Shown here: piece after piece, positions 34,001-43,010 of the stretch | How positions within the stretch are numbered: position 1 is the stretch's first letter | Layout: every line of letters begins with the position of its first letter | Origin: an uncultured Pelagibacteraceae bacterium | GTDB lineage: Bacteria > Pseudomonadota > Alphaproteobacteria > Pelagibacterales > Pelagibacteraceae | NCBI GenBank assembly: GCA_902617025.1 | Contig: CACMVB010000002.1 | Span: 124,001 to 188,000 of the forward strand | Length of the DNA: 64,000 nucleotides | Reading direction: 5' to 3' | Made by a program: the position numbers and the translations under genes | Notes under the pieces: model-generated | The model's input: only the letters and a program-made list of their open reading frames with translations | Told to the model about the DNA's origin: nothing | Databases searched by the model: none

Positions 34001-35065
34001 CTGTGTATATTATTTTCATTAAGTACTAATTTAAATGCTATGGAAAAAAAACCTTATCATCATGTTTATAAAGACGGAAAATTATTTGCTTTTAGAAACC
34101 TTGAGGGAGGTCCTAAAAGGGATCCTAATTTTAAATGGGATTGGAAAGTTTTTAGGGAGGAAAAAAAGAAACTTAAGATTGATTATCCACCTGAACATGT
34201 AATTGATAAAAAAATAGTTTTAAAAAATCTTGAGAAACATAAATCCGACTCATATGTGATGTGGCTTGATCACGCGAGCTTTATAATTAAACTTGGAAAC
34301 ACTACAATTATTACTGATCCAGTTTTTGAAAAGAATTATGGGCCTATGGTATTTGGGCCCAAAAAATACATAGATTCTCCTTTAACTCTTAAAGAACTTC
34401 CGAAAATAGATTTATTTTTACTAACACATAATCATTATGATCATATGAGTATCCGTACGATAAAAAACTTTCCTTATAAGAATACTAAAGTTCTTGTGCC
34501 TCTAAAGCTTGGAAAATATTTCACAAAAAATGGATATAAAAAAGATACTGTTAAAGAAATGGATTGGTTTGATAAAATTAAAATTAATGATGAAATCACA
34601 GTAACGATGCTTCCAAGTCAACATTGGTCCAAACGATGGATTTGGGGAGATGGAAATACAAATAGATCACTTTGGGGGAGCTTTTTAATTGAATACAAAG
34701 ATAAAAAAATCTTTTTTGCTTGTGATACTGGACCAGCTCCATTTTACAAAGAATTAGGAAAAAAATTTGGTCCTATCGATTTGGGTTTTGGAAATTTAGG
34801 CGCTTATAATTTCTATCCATTAGTTCCAGTTAAGGATAAATCTACAGCTCACGCAAATCCTGAAGAACTTTTATCTTTAATGAAAGACTTAGAGGTAAAA
34901 AAAGTTATAGGAATGCATTGGGGAACAGCAATATTAAGTTTAGAGCCGATCTGGGAGCCACCCGTAAGGTTTAAAGAAAACGCTGAAAAGTTCGGCTATG
35001 AAAAAGACGAAGCAATTATATTCAAAATTGGTGAGATTAAAAAATTAAAGGACCTTATCAACTAA
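33983..35065 (+). CDS. Secreted metallo-beta-lactamase-fold hydrolase, NAPE-PLD-like
   Basis: The zinc motif THNHYDHMS, preceded by MWLDHASFIIKLGNTTIITDPVF, and later GFGNLGAYNF and VIGMHWGT match the COG2220 branch that includes N-acylphosphatidylethanolamine phospholipase D. With the ATG at 33983 the first 19 residues form a signal peptide ending in LNA, so it is likely periplasmic or outer-membrane associated. A TTG at 33962 would add seven residues. Lipid phosphodiesterase activity is a family-based guess. Its end overlaps the convergent gene by 8 bases. Confidence 0.82.
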   Translation: MRIPLILCILFSLSTNLNAMEKKPYHHVYKDGKLFAFRNLEGGPKRDPNFKWDWKVFREEKKKLKIDYPPEHVIDKKIVLKNLEKHKSDSYVMWLDHASFIIKLGNTTIITDPVFEKNYGPMVFGPKKYIDSPLTLKELPKIDLFLLTHNHYDHMSIRTIKNFPYKNTKVLVPLKLGKYFTKNGYKKDTVKEMDWFDKIKINDEITVTMLPSQHWSKRWIWGDGNTNRSLWGSFLIEYKDKKIFFACDTGPAPFYKELGKKFGPIDLGFGNLGAYNFYPLVPVKDKSTAHANPEELLSLMKDLEVKKVIGMHWGTAILSLEPIWEPPVRFKENAEKFGYEKDEAIIFKIGEIKKLKDLIN

Positions 35066-36266
35066 CTTTTTTTTTATTTCTTTCTCTATCAAGCAATTTA
35101 GTAAGCGAGTCTACCATAAGATCTGAAGCTCTAAATATTTCCGTTGGTTTAAATTCATAAGAGTTATGTTTTTCTGGATTTGATTTATCTTCAATTATAA
35201 TTCCTTCATCAGGTGAATTATCTTTGATGTATATTAAAATCAACCAATCATCCTCTGCGGTATCATCCCATTTTATAAATATTTCACCAGTCTCAAATCT
35301 TCGATCAACAACCCTCATAATACTTAAGTATTTTGGAATATATCTTTTGTTTATTTGAAAGCATAAACTATGGGCAGATCTGTAAAAGCTTTCTAAAGCA
35401 TACTCAATTTTTTCTCGTTCCTGATTATAAATTCTCTCTTTTTCTAATAAAGTTTCCTTATTATCTGTATCTTCAATTTTAATTCCTAATTGAGCAACTC
35501 TTTCTCTGATTGCTTCATTAACTTTTTGTTCTCTTAAAAATCTATATTTTACTTTAATTTTCTCTATGCGTTGTTGAACTTCTTCGTAGGACTCTCTTTG
35601 TTGACTTAGTACATATTTCTCCAAATTTTTTATTTCTAAAGCCTCTCTTTTTCTAAATTGTTCTATCTTTTTTTCTAAAGCAATTTGTTCTAAAAATTTT
35701 CTCTGTTTCTCTGCTTGCTCTTTTCTAAGTTCAGCTTGCTCCAATCTTATAAATTTCTGCAATTCTATCTTTCTCTCACGGCCTAATTTTTCTTCTTCTC
35801 TAAGTTCAAGTGCTTTAGCTTTAATTGCAAGCTCTTCTTGTTGTTTAAAACGTTTTTGCGCTTCTATTTTCTCTCTTTGCATTGCTTGAATTTTAATTTT
35901 TTTTTGTTTTTCTCTTTCTTCTTGAATAACTTTTTTTATATTTGAAACTCGATTAGAAATACTTTGAAAGAATTTCTGCAGAGATTTATCTAGATTAAAA
36001 TTAAATCTGAGCATTGATCTCAATTTATCGCTTAAGCTTAAAATTCCTGATACAACCGCTCTTGTTTTTTGTGTTTTTTTATTTTTAAATTTAGACGGAA
36101 CAGTTCTCTTTTTTCGTGACTTAGTTTTTCCTTTTTTTTTAATATTTCTTTTTATTCTTGATTTTCTTTTGGTAATTTTTTTTCTTCTTTTAGTACTTTT
36201 TTTTGATTTGAATTTTTTTGATTTTATTGACTTAATCTTTTTAAGTTTCTTTTTTTTTCTTTTCAT
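35058..36266 (-). CDS. Lysine/arginine-rich coiled-coil protein of unknown function
   Basis: Three parts are visible: a histone-tail-like N-terminus (about residues 1-70, mostly Lys, Arg and Ser), a long charged coiled coil (about 105-290) rich in Glu, Lys, Arg and Gln, and an apparently globular C-terminus (about 295-390) with IFIKWDDTAEDDWLILIYIK and YEFKPTEIFRASDLM. No signal peptide or membrane segment. The basic tail suggests nucleic-acid or ribosome binding. No family recognised. Confidence 0.75.
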   Translation of the reverse strand: MKRKKKKLKKIKSIKSKKFKSKKSTKRRKKITKRKSRIKRNIKKKGKTKSRKKRTVPSKFKNKKTQKTRAVVSGILSLSDKLRSMLRFNFNLDKSLQKFFQSISNRVSNIKKVIQEEREKQKKIKIQAMQREKIEAQKRFKQQEELAIKAKALELREEEKLGRERKIELQKFIRLEQAELRKEQAEKQRKFLEQIALEKKIEQFRKREALEIKNLEKYVLSQQRESYEEVQQRIEKIKVKYRFLREQKVNEAIRERVAQLGIKIEDTDNKETLLEKERIYNQEREKIEYALESFYRSAHSLCFQINKRYIPKYLSIMRVVDRRFETGEIFIKWDDTAEDDWLILIYIKDNSPDEGIIIEDKSNPEKHNSYEFKPTEIFRASDLMVDSLTKLLDRERNKKKVS

Positions 36267-36292
36267 ACTGCTATTTAATTTAATAACAGTTT

Positions 36293-37498
36293 TTATGAAT
36301 ATATATAGTCTCTTGTTCTATGAGCAGAATGAAAGTTCTTGACAATTTGTAATTGAAAAACAACAAGATCGCGGTATCTGAAAGCTGCCGCACAGCTTGC
36401 TAAATAAAATTCCCACATTTTACAAAATTTTTCATCAAACAAATCTTTTATCTCATTCCTTTTTGCTAAAAATCTTTCTAGCCAAGCCTCAAGTGTTTTA
36501 TCGTAATGTCTAATTAAAGTTTCTGTGTCAGCAACGATAAGGCCAGTTTTCTCTATTGGTTTTATAAGCTGACTCAGTGAGGGACATACACCACCTGGAA
36601 AAATATATTTATTTATGAATTGATTTGGAGCAGAAGGTTTGTCCACAACACCAATTAGATGAAATAGGAAATTTCCATTTTCATTTAAAAGACTGTTAAT
36701 TTTCTTAAAAAAAGTGTTGTAGAACTTTACTCCTAAGTGTTCCCCAAAACCTACCGACACAATACGATCGTAGTTTCCATTTACTAATCTATAATCTATT
36801 AATTCGAATTTAACTTGATTTTCCAAACCTAACTTCTTGGCCTTCTCTTTACAGTAATTTATTTGATTAGTGCTTAATGAAATTCCAATTACTTCACAGT
36901 CATACTGTTTTGCTATCTCAAAACAAAGACCGCCCCACCCACAACCAATATCTAAAACTCTTTGATTTTTTTTAATATCAAGTTTTTTTATTATATGTTG
37001 GATTTTATTTTCTTGTGCCTCTTCTAAAGTTTTAGTTTCATCTTTCCAGTAACCACAGCTATATTGACGATGGTGCTTATCAAGCATCACATCATAAAGA
37101 ATTTCACCTTTTCTTCCACCAATATCATAGTGGGCCTCAACATTTTTTTTTGATTTACCTGGAAAATTGAAATTAGTAATAAATCTCAATGCTTGATAAA
37201 CTTTTTTAAAAAAAATACTTGCTGTGCTAACTTCACTTCTTCCTAGATTTTTTAGAACTTCCATTAAAAATTCCTTCAATGAAGCATTTTCAATGACTAT
37301 ATCTCCTCTCATAAAACCTTCAGGAAATTCAAGTTCAGGATTGAGCAAAATTTTCCAATTTAAATCTTTTTTTAGAAGTTTTAAAGTTATAGGGTTGAAC
37401 TGTCTTGGTGAACCACAAATATATTTTTGATTTTCAGAGTCAATTAGTATTATTCCACCTTTTTTGAAAATTTTTGTAAATAATTTTGCTAAAATCAT
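36293..37498 (-). CDS. Cyclopropane-fatty-acyl-phospholipid synthase family methyltransferase
   Basis: SAM-dependent methyltransferase acting on acyl chains of membrane phospholipids. The N-terminal lipid-binding region is followed by NVEAHYDIGG, YSCGYW, the SAM loop LDIGCGWGGLCFEIAK, SVGFGEHLG and FPGGVCPSLSQL. Length 401 fits. Whether it makes cyclopropane or methyl-branched chains cannot be told. Located 3 bases after the DapA-like gene on the same strand. Confidence 0.9.
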   Translation of the reverse strand: MILAKLFTKIFKKGGIILIDSENQKYICGSPRQFNPITLKLLKKDLNWKILLNPELEFPEGFMRGDIVIENASLKEFLMEVLKNLGRSEVSTASIFFKKVYQALRFITNFNFPGKSKKNVEAHYDIGGRKGEILYDVMLDKHHRQYSCGYWKDETKTLEEAQENKIQHIIKKLDIKKNQRVLDIGCGWGGLCFEIAKQYDCEVIGISLSTNQINYCKEKAKKLGLENQVKFELIDYRLVNGNYDRIVSVGFGEHLGVKFYNTFFKKINSLLNENGNFLFHLIGVVDKPSAPNQFINKYIFPGGVCPSLSQLIKPIEKTGLIVADTETLIRHYDKTLEAWLERFLAKRNEIKDLFDEKFCKMWEFYLASCAAAFRYRDLVVFQLQIVKNFHSAHRTRDYIYS

Positions 37499-37501
37499 AA
37501 A

Positions 37502-38386
37502 TTATGCTGCTAGGGTTTTTTCACTAATAAATTTTAGTTTGTTTAATTTTTCAATAAGTTTTTTCAGTTTTTGCTCACTTAACAAAGTAAGTGGAGGTAA
37601 TATATTCTTATAATTTTCATCTTTTATCGAATGAAAACTGTGCAAAGCTGATATTAAATTATAGCCATCGAAGGTTTCACGAACACTTATTAATTGATCA
37701 TTTTTTGTTTGCGGTATCTTATTTTCAAAATCATCAAATACTTTTCTGGCTAAGAAGTGCGTTGAGTTAGTAACTGCACTTATAACACCGCTAGATCCTT
37801 TTTCTAATCCTTTAAGTAGTTTAGCCTCGCTACCAGGAAATATTAAAAAATTCTTAATTTTCAAATTTTCATACAAATTATAAGATGAATCTTTAACTCC
37901 AATTATATTTTTAGGGAATGACTTAACTAATTTTGTAATTGCATCAATTGAAAAAATATAACCAGATAATTTTTGAAAATTATAAATTACAATTTTAATT
38001 TTTGGGCATGCTAAAATTATTTTTTTGTAAAACTCAAACACTCCCTCATCAGAATTTCCAACATAGTATGCGCTTGGCATTAACAAAATCGTATTAAAAT
38101 TAAACTCGCTGGCATATTTTATTAACTCAATATTTTCATTAAGACTGTTGCAGCCTGTGCCTAAATAAAAGTGTTTTCTTTGTTTGTGTGTAGAAATTTT
38201 TGAAATGAGCTCCATTTTTTCATTTTTAGAAATCAGTTGTGACATTCCAGTGCTTCCAAAAAAGAAGCAACCATGTAATCCATTTTTGATTAAGTTCTCA
38301 GCATGAGAAATAGTAGCCTCAACATTTAACGTTAAGTCTTTATTTAAAACACTTAAACTTGCTGCGTATACGCCTCGTTTCAACAT
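37502..38386 (-). CDS. DapA-family aldolase/lyase, not a canonical dihydrodipicolinate synthase
   Basis: TIM-barrel class I aldolase of the DHDPS/N-acetylneuraminate lyase family. The Schiff-base Lys is in IGVKDSSYN, the Tyr in VIYNFQKLSG, and FFGSTGMSQLI replaces the usual GTTGE. The Arg that binds the aspartate-semialdehyde carboxylate in DHDPS (YNVPSRTG) is Leu here, so a pyruvate aldolase or sugar-acid lyase role is more likely. Product unknown. Confidence 0.82.
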   Translation of the reverse strand: MLKRGVYAASLSVLNKDLTLNVEATISHAENLIKNGLHGCFFFGSTGMSQLISKNEKMELISKISTHKQRKHFYLGTGCNSLNENIELIKYASEFNFNTILLMPSAYYVGNSDEGVFEFYKKIILACPKIKIVIYNFQKLSGYIFSIDAITKLVKSFPKNIIGVKDSSYNLYENLKIKNFLIFPGSEAKLLKGLEKGSSGVISAVTNSTHFLARKVFDDFENKIPQTKNDQLISVRETFDGYNLISALHSFHSIKDENYKNILPPLTLLSEQKLKKLIEKLNKLKFISEKTLAA

Positions 38387-38433
38387 CTTATTGTCCCAAT
38401 TTATTGAAATAAATTATAATATAAGTTTCAAAA

Positions 38434-39396
38434 ATGAAAGTTCTGATTCTAATAAATAAAGTTGGGCTAGGAGACTGTATAATTCACCTGAATTATATAC
38501 ATGAAATCTCGAAAAAATATGAAAAACCAGTTTCTATATTAGCTAAAGAAAATACTAGGGCAAAAGATCTTTTTCAAGACGATCCTCATATCAAAGAAAT
38601 CATAACATTAGATCGCTTAGAAGATGAAACTGGTAGCCACGATGGTTTAAATGGATTTATAAAGTTGATAAAAGATATTAAAGAAAAAAAATTTGATAAA
38701 GTATTCATATTTAATAGTTCAGTAAGATATTTTTTAGTTTGTAAATTTGCAGGAATAAAAAAAATTGCTCAATATCCTCTATTTAAAAAAAAGGGGCAGC
38801 ATGTTGTTAATACAGCAAAAATTTTCACTGAGAGTGAAATTGATAAAATTGTATCAACTCAACCAAAACTCTTTGTAAATCAAGATAAGATATTAAAAGC
38901 TCAAAAAAAAATGTCATTAAATTATAAATGTATTGTATTAGGTATTAGTGCATCCGGACCAACTAAACGCTGGGAAATAAAAAATTTTATTAAATTAAGT
39001 GAAAAAATAAATCAAAAATTTCCATCGAAATTTTATTTAGCAGCTGGAAAAAATGACCAGTCTTTGATAAATGAAATATCGAATTCAAATATAGGATCTA
39101 ATTGTATATCTTTAAATAACTTAAAGATAAATGAAATGCTTCCAATTATAGCAAATTGTAACTTATACTGCGGAAATGATACAGGTTTTATGCATATCAG
39201 TGCGGCTCTTAATGTAAAAACTGTAGCTTTGTTTATGGATAGTCCAGTCCTGGCTTATGGAAAGTATTCAAAAAATATTAATGTAATAATACCAGAAGGT
39301 GAGACTGAAGAGACAACAACCCATGATACTTTGGGTGCAGACAAGATCTCTTTTGATAAAGTTTATAACAAATGTATTGAGCTTTTAACTAACTAA
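38434..39396 (+). CDS. Glycosyltransferase family 9 (heptosyltransferase-like)
   Basis: The N-terminus KVLILINKVGLGDCIIHLNYI and the C-terminal CGNDTGFMHISAALNVKTVALF are hallmarks of ADP-heptose:LPS heptosyltransferases. Length 320 is normal. It likely adds a core sugar to lipopolysaccharide at the inner-membrane face; donor sugar uncertain. The 3' end overlaps the convergent DnaJ-domain gene by 8 bases. Confidence 0.88.
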   Translation: MKVLILINKVGLGDCIIHLNYIHEISKKYEKPVSILAKENTRAKDLFQDDPHIKEIITLDRLEDETGSHDGLNGFIKLIKDIKEKKFDKVFIFNSSVRYFLVCKFAGIKKIAQYPLFKKKGQHVVNTAKIFTESEIDKIVSTQPKLFVNQDKILKAQKKMSLNYKCIVLGISASGPTKRWEIKNFIKLSEKINQKFPSKFYLAAGKNDQSLINEISNSNIGSNCISLNNLKINEMLPIIANCNLYCGNDTGFMHISAALNVKTVALFMDSPVLAYGKYSKNINVIIPEGETEETTTHDTLGADKISFDKVYNKCIELLTN

Positions 39397-39901
39397 AATC
39401 AGTTTTTAATATTTTTTCTTTTGCTTCATTTACTAATTGACTCAATCTAGAACTGTCTACATTACGGTTCATATCAGGATGAATTTTTTTTTGTAATTGA
39501 TTAGCTGCTTTTAAAACTTCTTCTTTGCTCGCACCCTTTTTTAATCCTAGCAATTTATAAGCTTCTTCTGATGTAAGGCTTGAAGATCCTGGAGTTTGGC
39601 CAAACTGACCTTGAGAAAATCTTCCTGCGTTATTTTTCATGAATTGGATTAGTCTCCATAATTGATACATTTGCAGAGCAGTAAACCCTTTAATCTTGAG
39701 CCCAGAGAGCAAGATCAACCACATTGGAAGACTGAAGATGAATTTACCGCCAATTGTAAATAGTACAGCTAGAATCAACGATATATAAATTGCAATTTTT
39801 TTTATAGTTGTAGCTATCTTTTTTGAACTAGCCCTAGCGAACCAATTTAGAAAAAGGTAGATTACGACGAAAATGATAATTCCCAACAAAAACAAATTCA
39901 T
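39389..39901 (-). CDS. Membrane-anchored DnaJ-domain protein
   Basis: Hydrophobic N-terminus (about residues 2-20) and a second stretch (about 30-70), then a C-terminal J-domain (about 110-170: EEAYKLLGLKKGASKEEVLKAANQL) with the HPD motif in KKIHPDMNRN. This layout resembles Tim14/DjlA-type J-proteins that recruit DnaK to the membrane. Length 170. Confidence 0.88.
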   Translation of the reverse strand: MNLFLLGIIIFVVIYLFLNWFARASSKKIATTIKKIAIYISLILAVLFTIGGKFIFSLPMWLILLSGLKIKGFTALQMYQLWRLIQFMKNNAGRFSQGQFGQTPGSSSLTSEEAYKLLGLKKGASKEEVLKAANQLQKKIHPDMNRNVDSSRLSQLVNEAKEKILKTDFS

Positions 39902-39914
39902 ATAATTTCTTAGT

Positions 39915-41999
39915 ATGAATATACCAAAACTTAAAAAAATAAAGACTACGAAAAATTATCACGGAATTCCACTAGAAGATGATTATTCATGGGTTGATCA
40001 GCCAAATATCCTTGAAGTTTTAAAGGATCCAAAAAAGTTAAATTCTCAAGTCAAGGATTACATAGAAGCTAACAACAAAATAACTGAAGGCTACTTCTCA
40101 GACGTTAAAGAATTACAGAAAAATTTATTTAACGAAATCAAAGGAAAAATTAAATTAGATGACACTGGATTGAAATATAAAGATAAAAGATATTATTATT
40201 GGTCAAAAACAGAAGCTAAGGGTAATTACGGTAAAAGAATGAGGCAACTGATTGATGGCTCTAAATCTGAAGAAGTTTATTTTGATGGTGATTTGGAAAA
40301 GAAGAAGTCTGGTTCAGAGTATTTTGGAGTCGGCACTGTAAGCACTTCTTATTGTGATAATTTTATTGCTTATTCTCTAGATTTAAAAGGATCAGAATAT
40401 TATACAATTTATTTAAGAGATCTTAGAACAGGAAAAAATGAAAAAGATGTAATTGAAAATACAAGCGGAAGCGTCACTTGGGCTTTAGATAATAAAAGCT
40501 TTTTCTACTCGAAATTAGATCAATATCATAGACCAAGACAAATTTTCAAACATGTCATTGGAACATCGACCGATCAAGATCAACTTATATTTGAGGAAAA
40601 GGATGAAACTTTTACTTGTGGTATTGGTATTACCTCTGATGAAAAATATTTCATTATTGGGACTTCTGATCACATAACAACTGAAGAATATTTTTTTTCT
40701 ACTTATGCTAAAGAAATTAAACCCACTCTTTTTCAAAAAAGAAAAAATGATATTCGTTATTCAATAGACTCTTGGCAAGGTTATTTTTATGTTCACACTA
40801 ATGAGGAGGCTAGAGATTATAAGGTACTCAGATGTAAGACTAGTCAGATAGATAAATTAGAAGTTTTTATCCCAGCAAAAAAAGAGACTGTTATCGGTGG
40901 GTTTGAATTTTTAGATGATTATATTATTAGATCAGAAAAGTCTGATGCTATACCAAAACTGTTTGTAAGAAATATTCAAACTAACAAAGAAGAAGAAATT
41001 AAAATTTCAGATGAACCAATAGGCGTTCCTAGTGTTTCTTTAATGCAAAGAGATACAAATACTACAATGATAAGAGTTGGATGGGAAAGTATGGCAACTC
41101 CAGGACAAGTATATGAGTATGACATCGTCTCAAAGCAAAAAAAATTAGTAAAACAAACAGAAGTTCCATCTGGGCATGACTCCGGTAATTATGTTGTTGA
41201 AAGAATAAAGGCTGAGTCTCATGACGGTCAAATGATACCTATTAGTTTGGTTAGATTGAAAACAGCAAAACAAGATGGAAAATCAAAAATTCTTTTATAT
41301 GCCTACGGGGCATACAAACATAGTATATCTCCGTCTTTTAGTACCTCAAGATTTTGTTTAATTGATAGAGGAATTACTTTTGCGATAGCTCATGTTAGAG
41401 GTGGAGGAGATTTAGGAGATAGACATCATGAAAAAGGTAAAAAAAAATTTAAGAAAAATACTTTTTTAGATTATATAGCTTGCGCCGAACATCTTATAGA
41501 ACAAAGATATACATACAAAGGTGGAATTTGTTTTTATGGCGGATCTGCTGGAGGTCTTACAGGTGGAGCTGTGGCTAATATGGCTCCCGATTTATTTTTT
41601 GGAATGCTTTTGTTAGTTCCATTTGTAGACACAATGACAACTATGTTAAATGAGAAATTACCCTTAACACCAGGCGAATGGGAGATGTGGGGAAACCCGA
41701 TAAAAAGTAAAGAGTACTTTGAATACATCTTATCCTATGCACCTTATAACAATATTAATAAAAAAGATTACCCGCCGATGCTTATTACAACATCTTTGTT
41801 TGACAACAGAGTTCTTTACTCTGAGCCAGTTAAATATATTGCAAAACTTAGAGAGACAAAAACTGATAACAATCCTCAATTATTAAAATGCAAAATGGAA
41901 GCAGCAGGTCATGGAGGAATGTCTGGACGCGACAATGCGATCACAGAACTAGCAGAAGAGTATTCTTTTATTTTAAAATCTGCAAAAATTTTAAAATAG
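39915..41999 (+). CDS. ptrB: Prolyl oligopeptidase family protease (oligopeptidase B-like)
   Basis: S9A serine peptidase of 694 residues: a beta-propeller (about 70-400) and an alpha/beta hydrolase domain. The nucleophile is in GGSAGGLTGG, HVRGGGDLG is the conserved loop, LITTSLFDNRV carries the Asp region and AAGHGGMSGR the His. No signal peptide, so cytoplasmic. Cleaves short peptides, probably after basic residues if it is OpdB. Confidence 0.92.
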   Translation: MNIPKLKKIKTTKNYHGIPLEDDYSWVDQPNILEVLKDPKKLNSQVKDYIEANNKITEGYFSDVKELQKNLFNEIKGKIKLDDTGLKYKDKRYYYWSKTEAKGNYGKRMRQLIDGSKSEEVYFDGDLEKKKSGSEYFGVGTVSTSYCDNFIAYSLDLKGSEYYTIYLRDLRTGKNEKDVIENTSGSVTWALDNKSFFYSKLDQYHRPRQIFKHVIGTSTDQDQLIFEEKDETFTCGIGITSDEKYFIIGTSDHITTEEYFFSTYAKEIKPTLFQKRKNDIRYSIDSWQGYFYVHTNEEARDYKVLRCKTSQIDKLEVFIPAKKETVIGGFEFLDDYIIRSEKSDAIPKLFVRNIQTNKEEEIKISDEPIGVPSVSLMQRDTNTTMIRVGWESMATPGQVYEYDIVSKQKKLVKQTEVPSGHDSGNYVVERIKAESHDGQMIPISLVRLKTAKQDGKSKILLYAYGAYKHSISPSFSTSRFCLIDRGITFAIAHVRGGGDLGDRHHEKGKKKFKKNTFLDYIACAEHLIEQRYTYKGGICFYGGSAGGLTGGAVANMAPDLFFGMLLLVPFVDTMTTMLNEKLPLTPGEWEMWGNPIKSKEYFEYILSYAPYNNINKKDYPPMLITTSLFDNRVLYSEPVKYIAKLRETKTDNNPQLLKCKMEAAGHGGMSGRDNAITELAEEYSFILKSAKILK

Positions 42000-42003
42000 C
42001 AAT

Positions 42004-42031
42004 CTTGAAAAAATAAAAGTAATCCCCATAT
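42004..42031 (+). promoter_or_regulatory. Heat-shock (sigma-32/RpoH) promoter of hsp20
   Basis: CTTGAAA (42004-42010), a 14-base spacer and CCCATAT (42025-42031) match the RpoH consensus CTTGAAA-N13-15-CCCATNT at every defined base. It lies about 50 bases before the hsp20 ribosome site. Confidence 0.88.
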
Positions 42032-42088
42032 CTTATTTGTCGGTTGCCAAGTGGGGCTGACATCAACCTTGCTAACAAAGGAGGACAT

Positions 42089-42532
42089 ATGACAAGTAAG
42101 GATCTATCGATCTTTAATTCACTTAGACCTTTTAGCATTGGATTCGACGACATGTTTGATCAATTCGAATCTATGTTAGGGAATGGTAGTCTTGGTGTAC
42201 AAACCAATTATCCACCATACAACATCCGAAAGGCAGGCAAAGATAAGTATGCTATTGAAGTAGCGGTTGCTGGCTTTAACAAAGATGATGTTGAAGTTGA
42301 ATATGAAGATAATCTTTTAACTGTAAAAACAAAAGACGTTAAAAGAACTGAAGAAAAAGAAGGAGATGAAGTTATTCATAGAGGAATATCACAAAGATCT
42401 TTTGCTAGATCATTTACAATTGCAGATGATGTAAAAGTGAATGGTGCTGAGCTTAAAGATGGTTTACTAACTATTTCTTGTGAAAAAATTATCCCTGAAA
42501 TTAAGAAAAAAAGACTTATTGAAATTAAATAA
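42089..42532 (+). CDS. Hsp20-family small heat-shock protein
   Basis: Holdase chaperone with an alpha-crystallin domain (about residues 45-135: YAIEVAVAGFNKDDVEVEYEDNLLTVK, and RSFTIADDVKVNGAELKDGLLTI). The ATG at 42089 has AAAGGAGG seven bases upstream; the frame upstream of it has no good start. IbpA-type length (147). An RpoH promoter precedes it and a strong terminator follows. Confidence 0.94.
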   Translation: MTSKDLSIFNSLRPFSIGFDDMFDQFESMLGNGSLGVQTNYPPYNIRKAGKDKYAIEVAVAGFNKDDVEVEYEDNLLTVKTKDVKRTEEKEGDEVIHRGISQRSFARSFTIADDVKVNGAELKDGLLTISCEKIIPEIKKKRLIEIK

Positions 42533-42540
42533 GTTTACCT

Positions 42541-42568
42541 TACTTGCGGAGTATTTACTCCGCAGGTA
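42541..42568. terminator. Bidirectional terminator between hsp20 and a lipoprotein gene
   Basis: A 12-bp inverted repeat centred on TGCGGAGT / ACTCCGCA with a 4-base loop (one T-G pair) fills the gap between the two convergent genes. Confidence 0.8.
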
Positions 42569-42569
42569 A

Positions 42570-42875
42570 TTAAAAGCAATTTTTGCTACTGAAACCAACC
42601 ACAATATTCCTTGGGTTTACCTCAAACTTACGTTCACACTTAATTTTATATTTTTCAGTTATATAGACGTAATTTCTATTTCTTGTTTTTAAAAATTCAA
42701 CTTTATCAGGTTGGCCATAAAAACTTTTAAGATCTTCTTCAGGTTTATTTAACCATTTACTTAATTCTTGCTCTTCTTTAGTTGTCGTATCTTCAATTTT
42801 CTTTGAGACAGTTTGGCAACCAATTAATGAAATTAAAAATAATGTGTATAAAATCGTAAAATAAAATCTTTTCAT
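42570..42875 (-). CDS. Small lipoprotein, BamE/OmlA-like
   Basis: Lipobox LIGC in FLISLIGCQTV, then a 80-residue mature domain. The pattern LNKPEEDLKSFYGQPDKVEF, RNYVYITEKYKIKCERKFEV and a final Cys resembles SmpA/OmlA (BamE)-type lipoproteins, but the match is weak. Likely outer-membrane lipoprotein. AAGGATAAGA precedes the ATG. Divergent from the purine permease gene. Confidence 0.7.
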   Translation of the reverse strand: MKRFYFTILYTLFLISLIGCQTVSKKIEDTTTKEEQELSKWLNKPEEDLKSFYGQPDKVEFLKTRNRNYVYITEKYKIKCERKFEVNPRNIVVGFSSKNCF

Positions 42876-42887
42876 TCTTATCCTTAT

Positions 42888-42908
42888 TTTATAACGAAAA
42901 GTTATAAA
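42888..42908. promoter_or_regulatory. Inverted repeat between the lipoprotein and permease genes
   Basis: TTTATAAC-N5-GTTATAAA is a perfect 8-bp dyad 12 bases upstream of the lipoprotein start and about 100 bases before the permease. It may be an operator or overlap -10 elements (TTATAAAAT on the minus strand). No purine riboswitch core is recognisable in the rest of this 135-base gap. Confidence 0.35.
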
Positions 42909-43010
42909 CAGATATATTTACTCTTGGTTGAATCAATGGAGATATGAGGGATTTAGTTAAGATTTTAGCGATTATTTAGAGTAATAAACTTTTAACGGAG
43001 GTTTTATTTT

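Noticed and set aside
42876-43010. Possible purine riboswitch upstream of the NCS2 permease
   Set aside because: The conserved loop and junction bases of purine riboswitches are not found; only a short dyad is visible.
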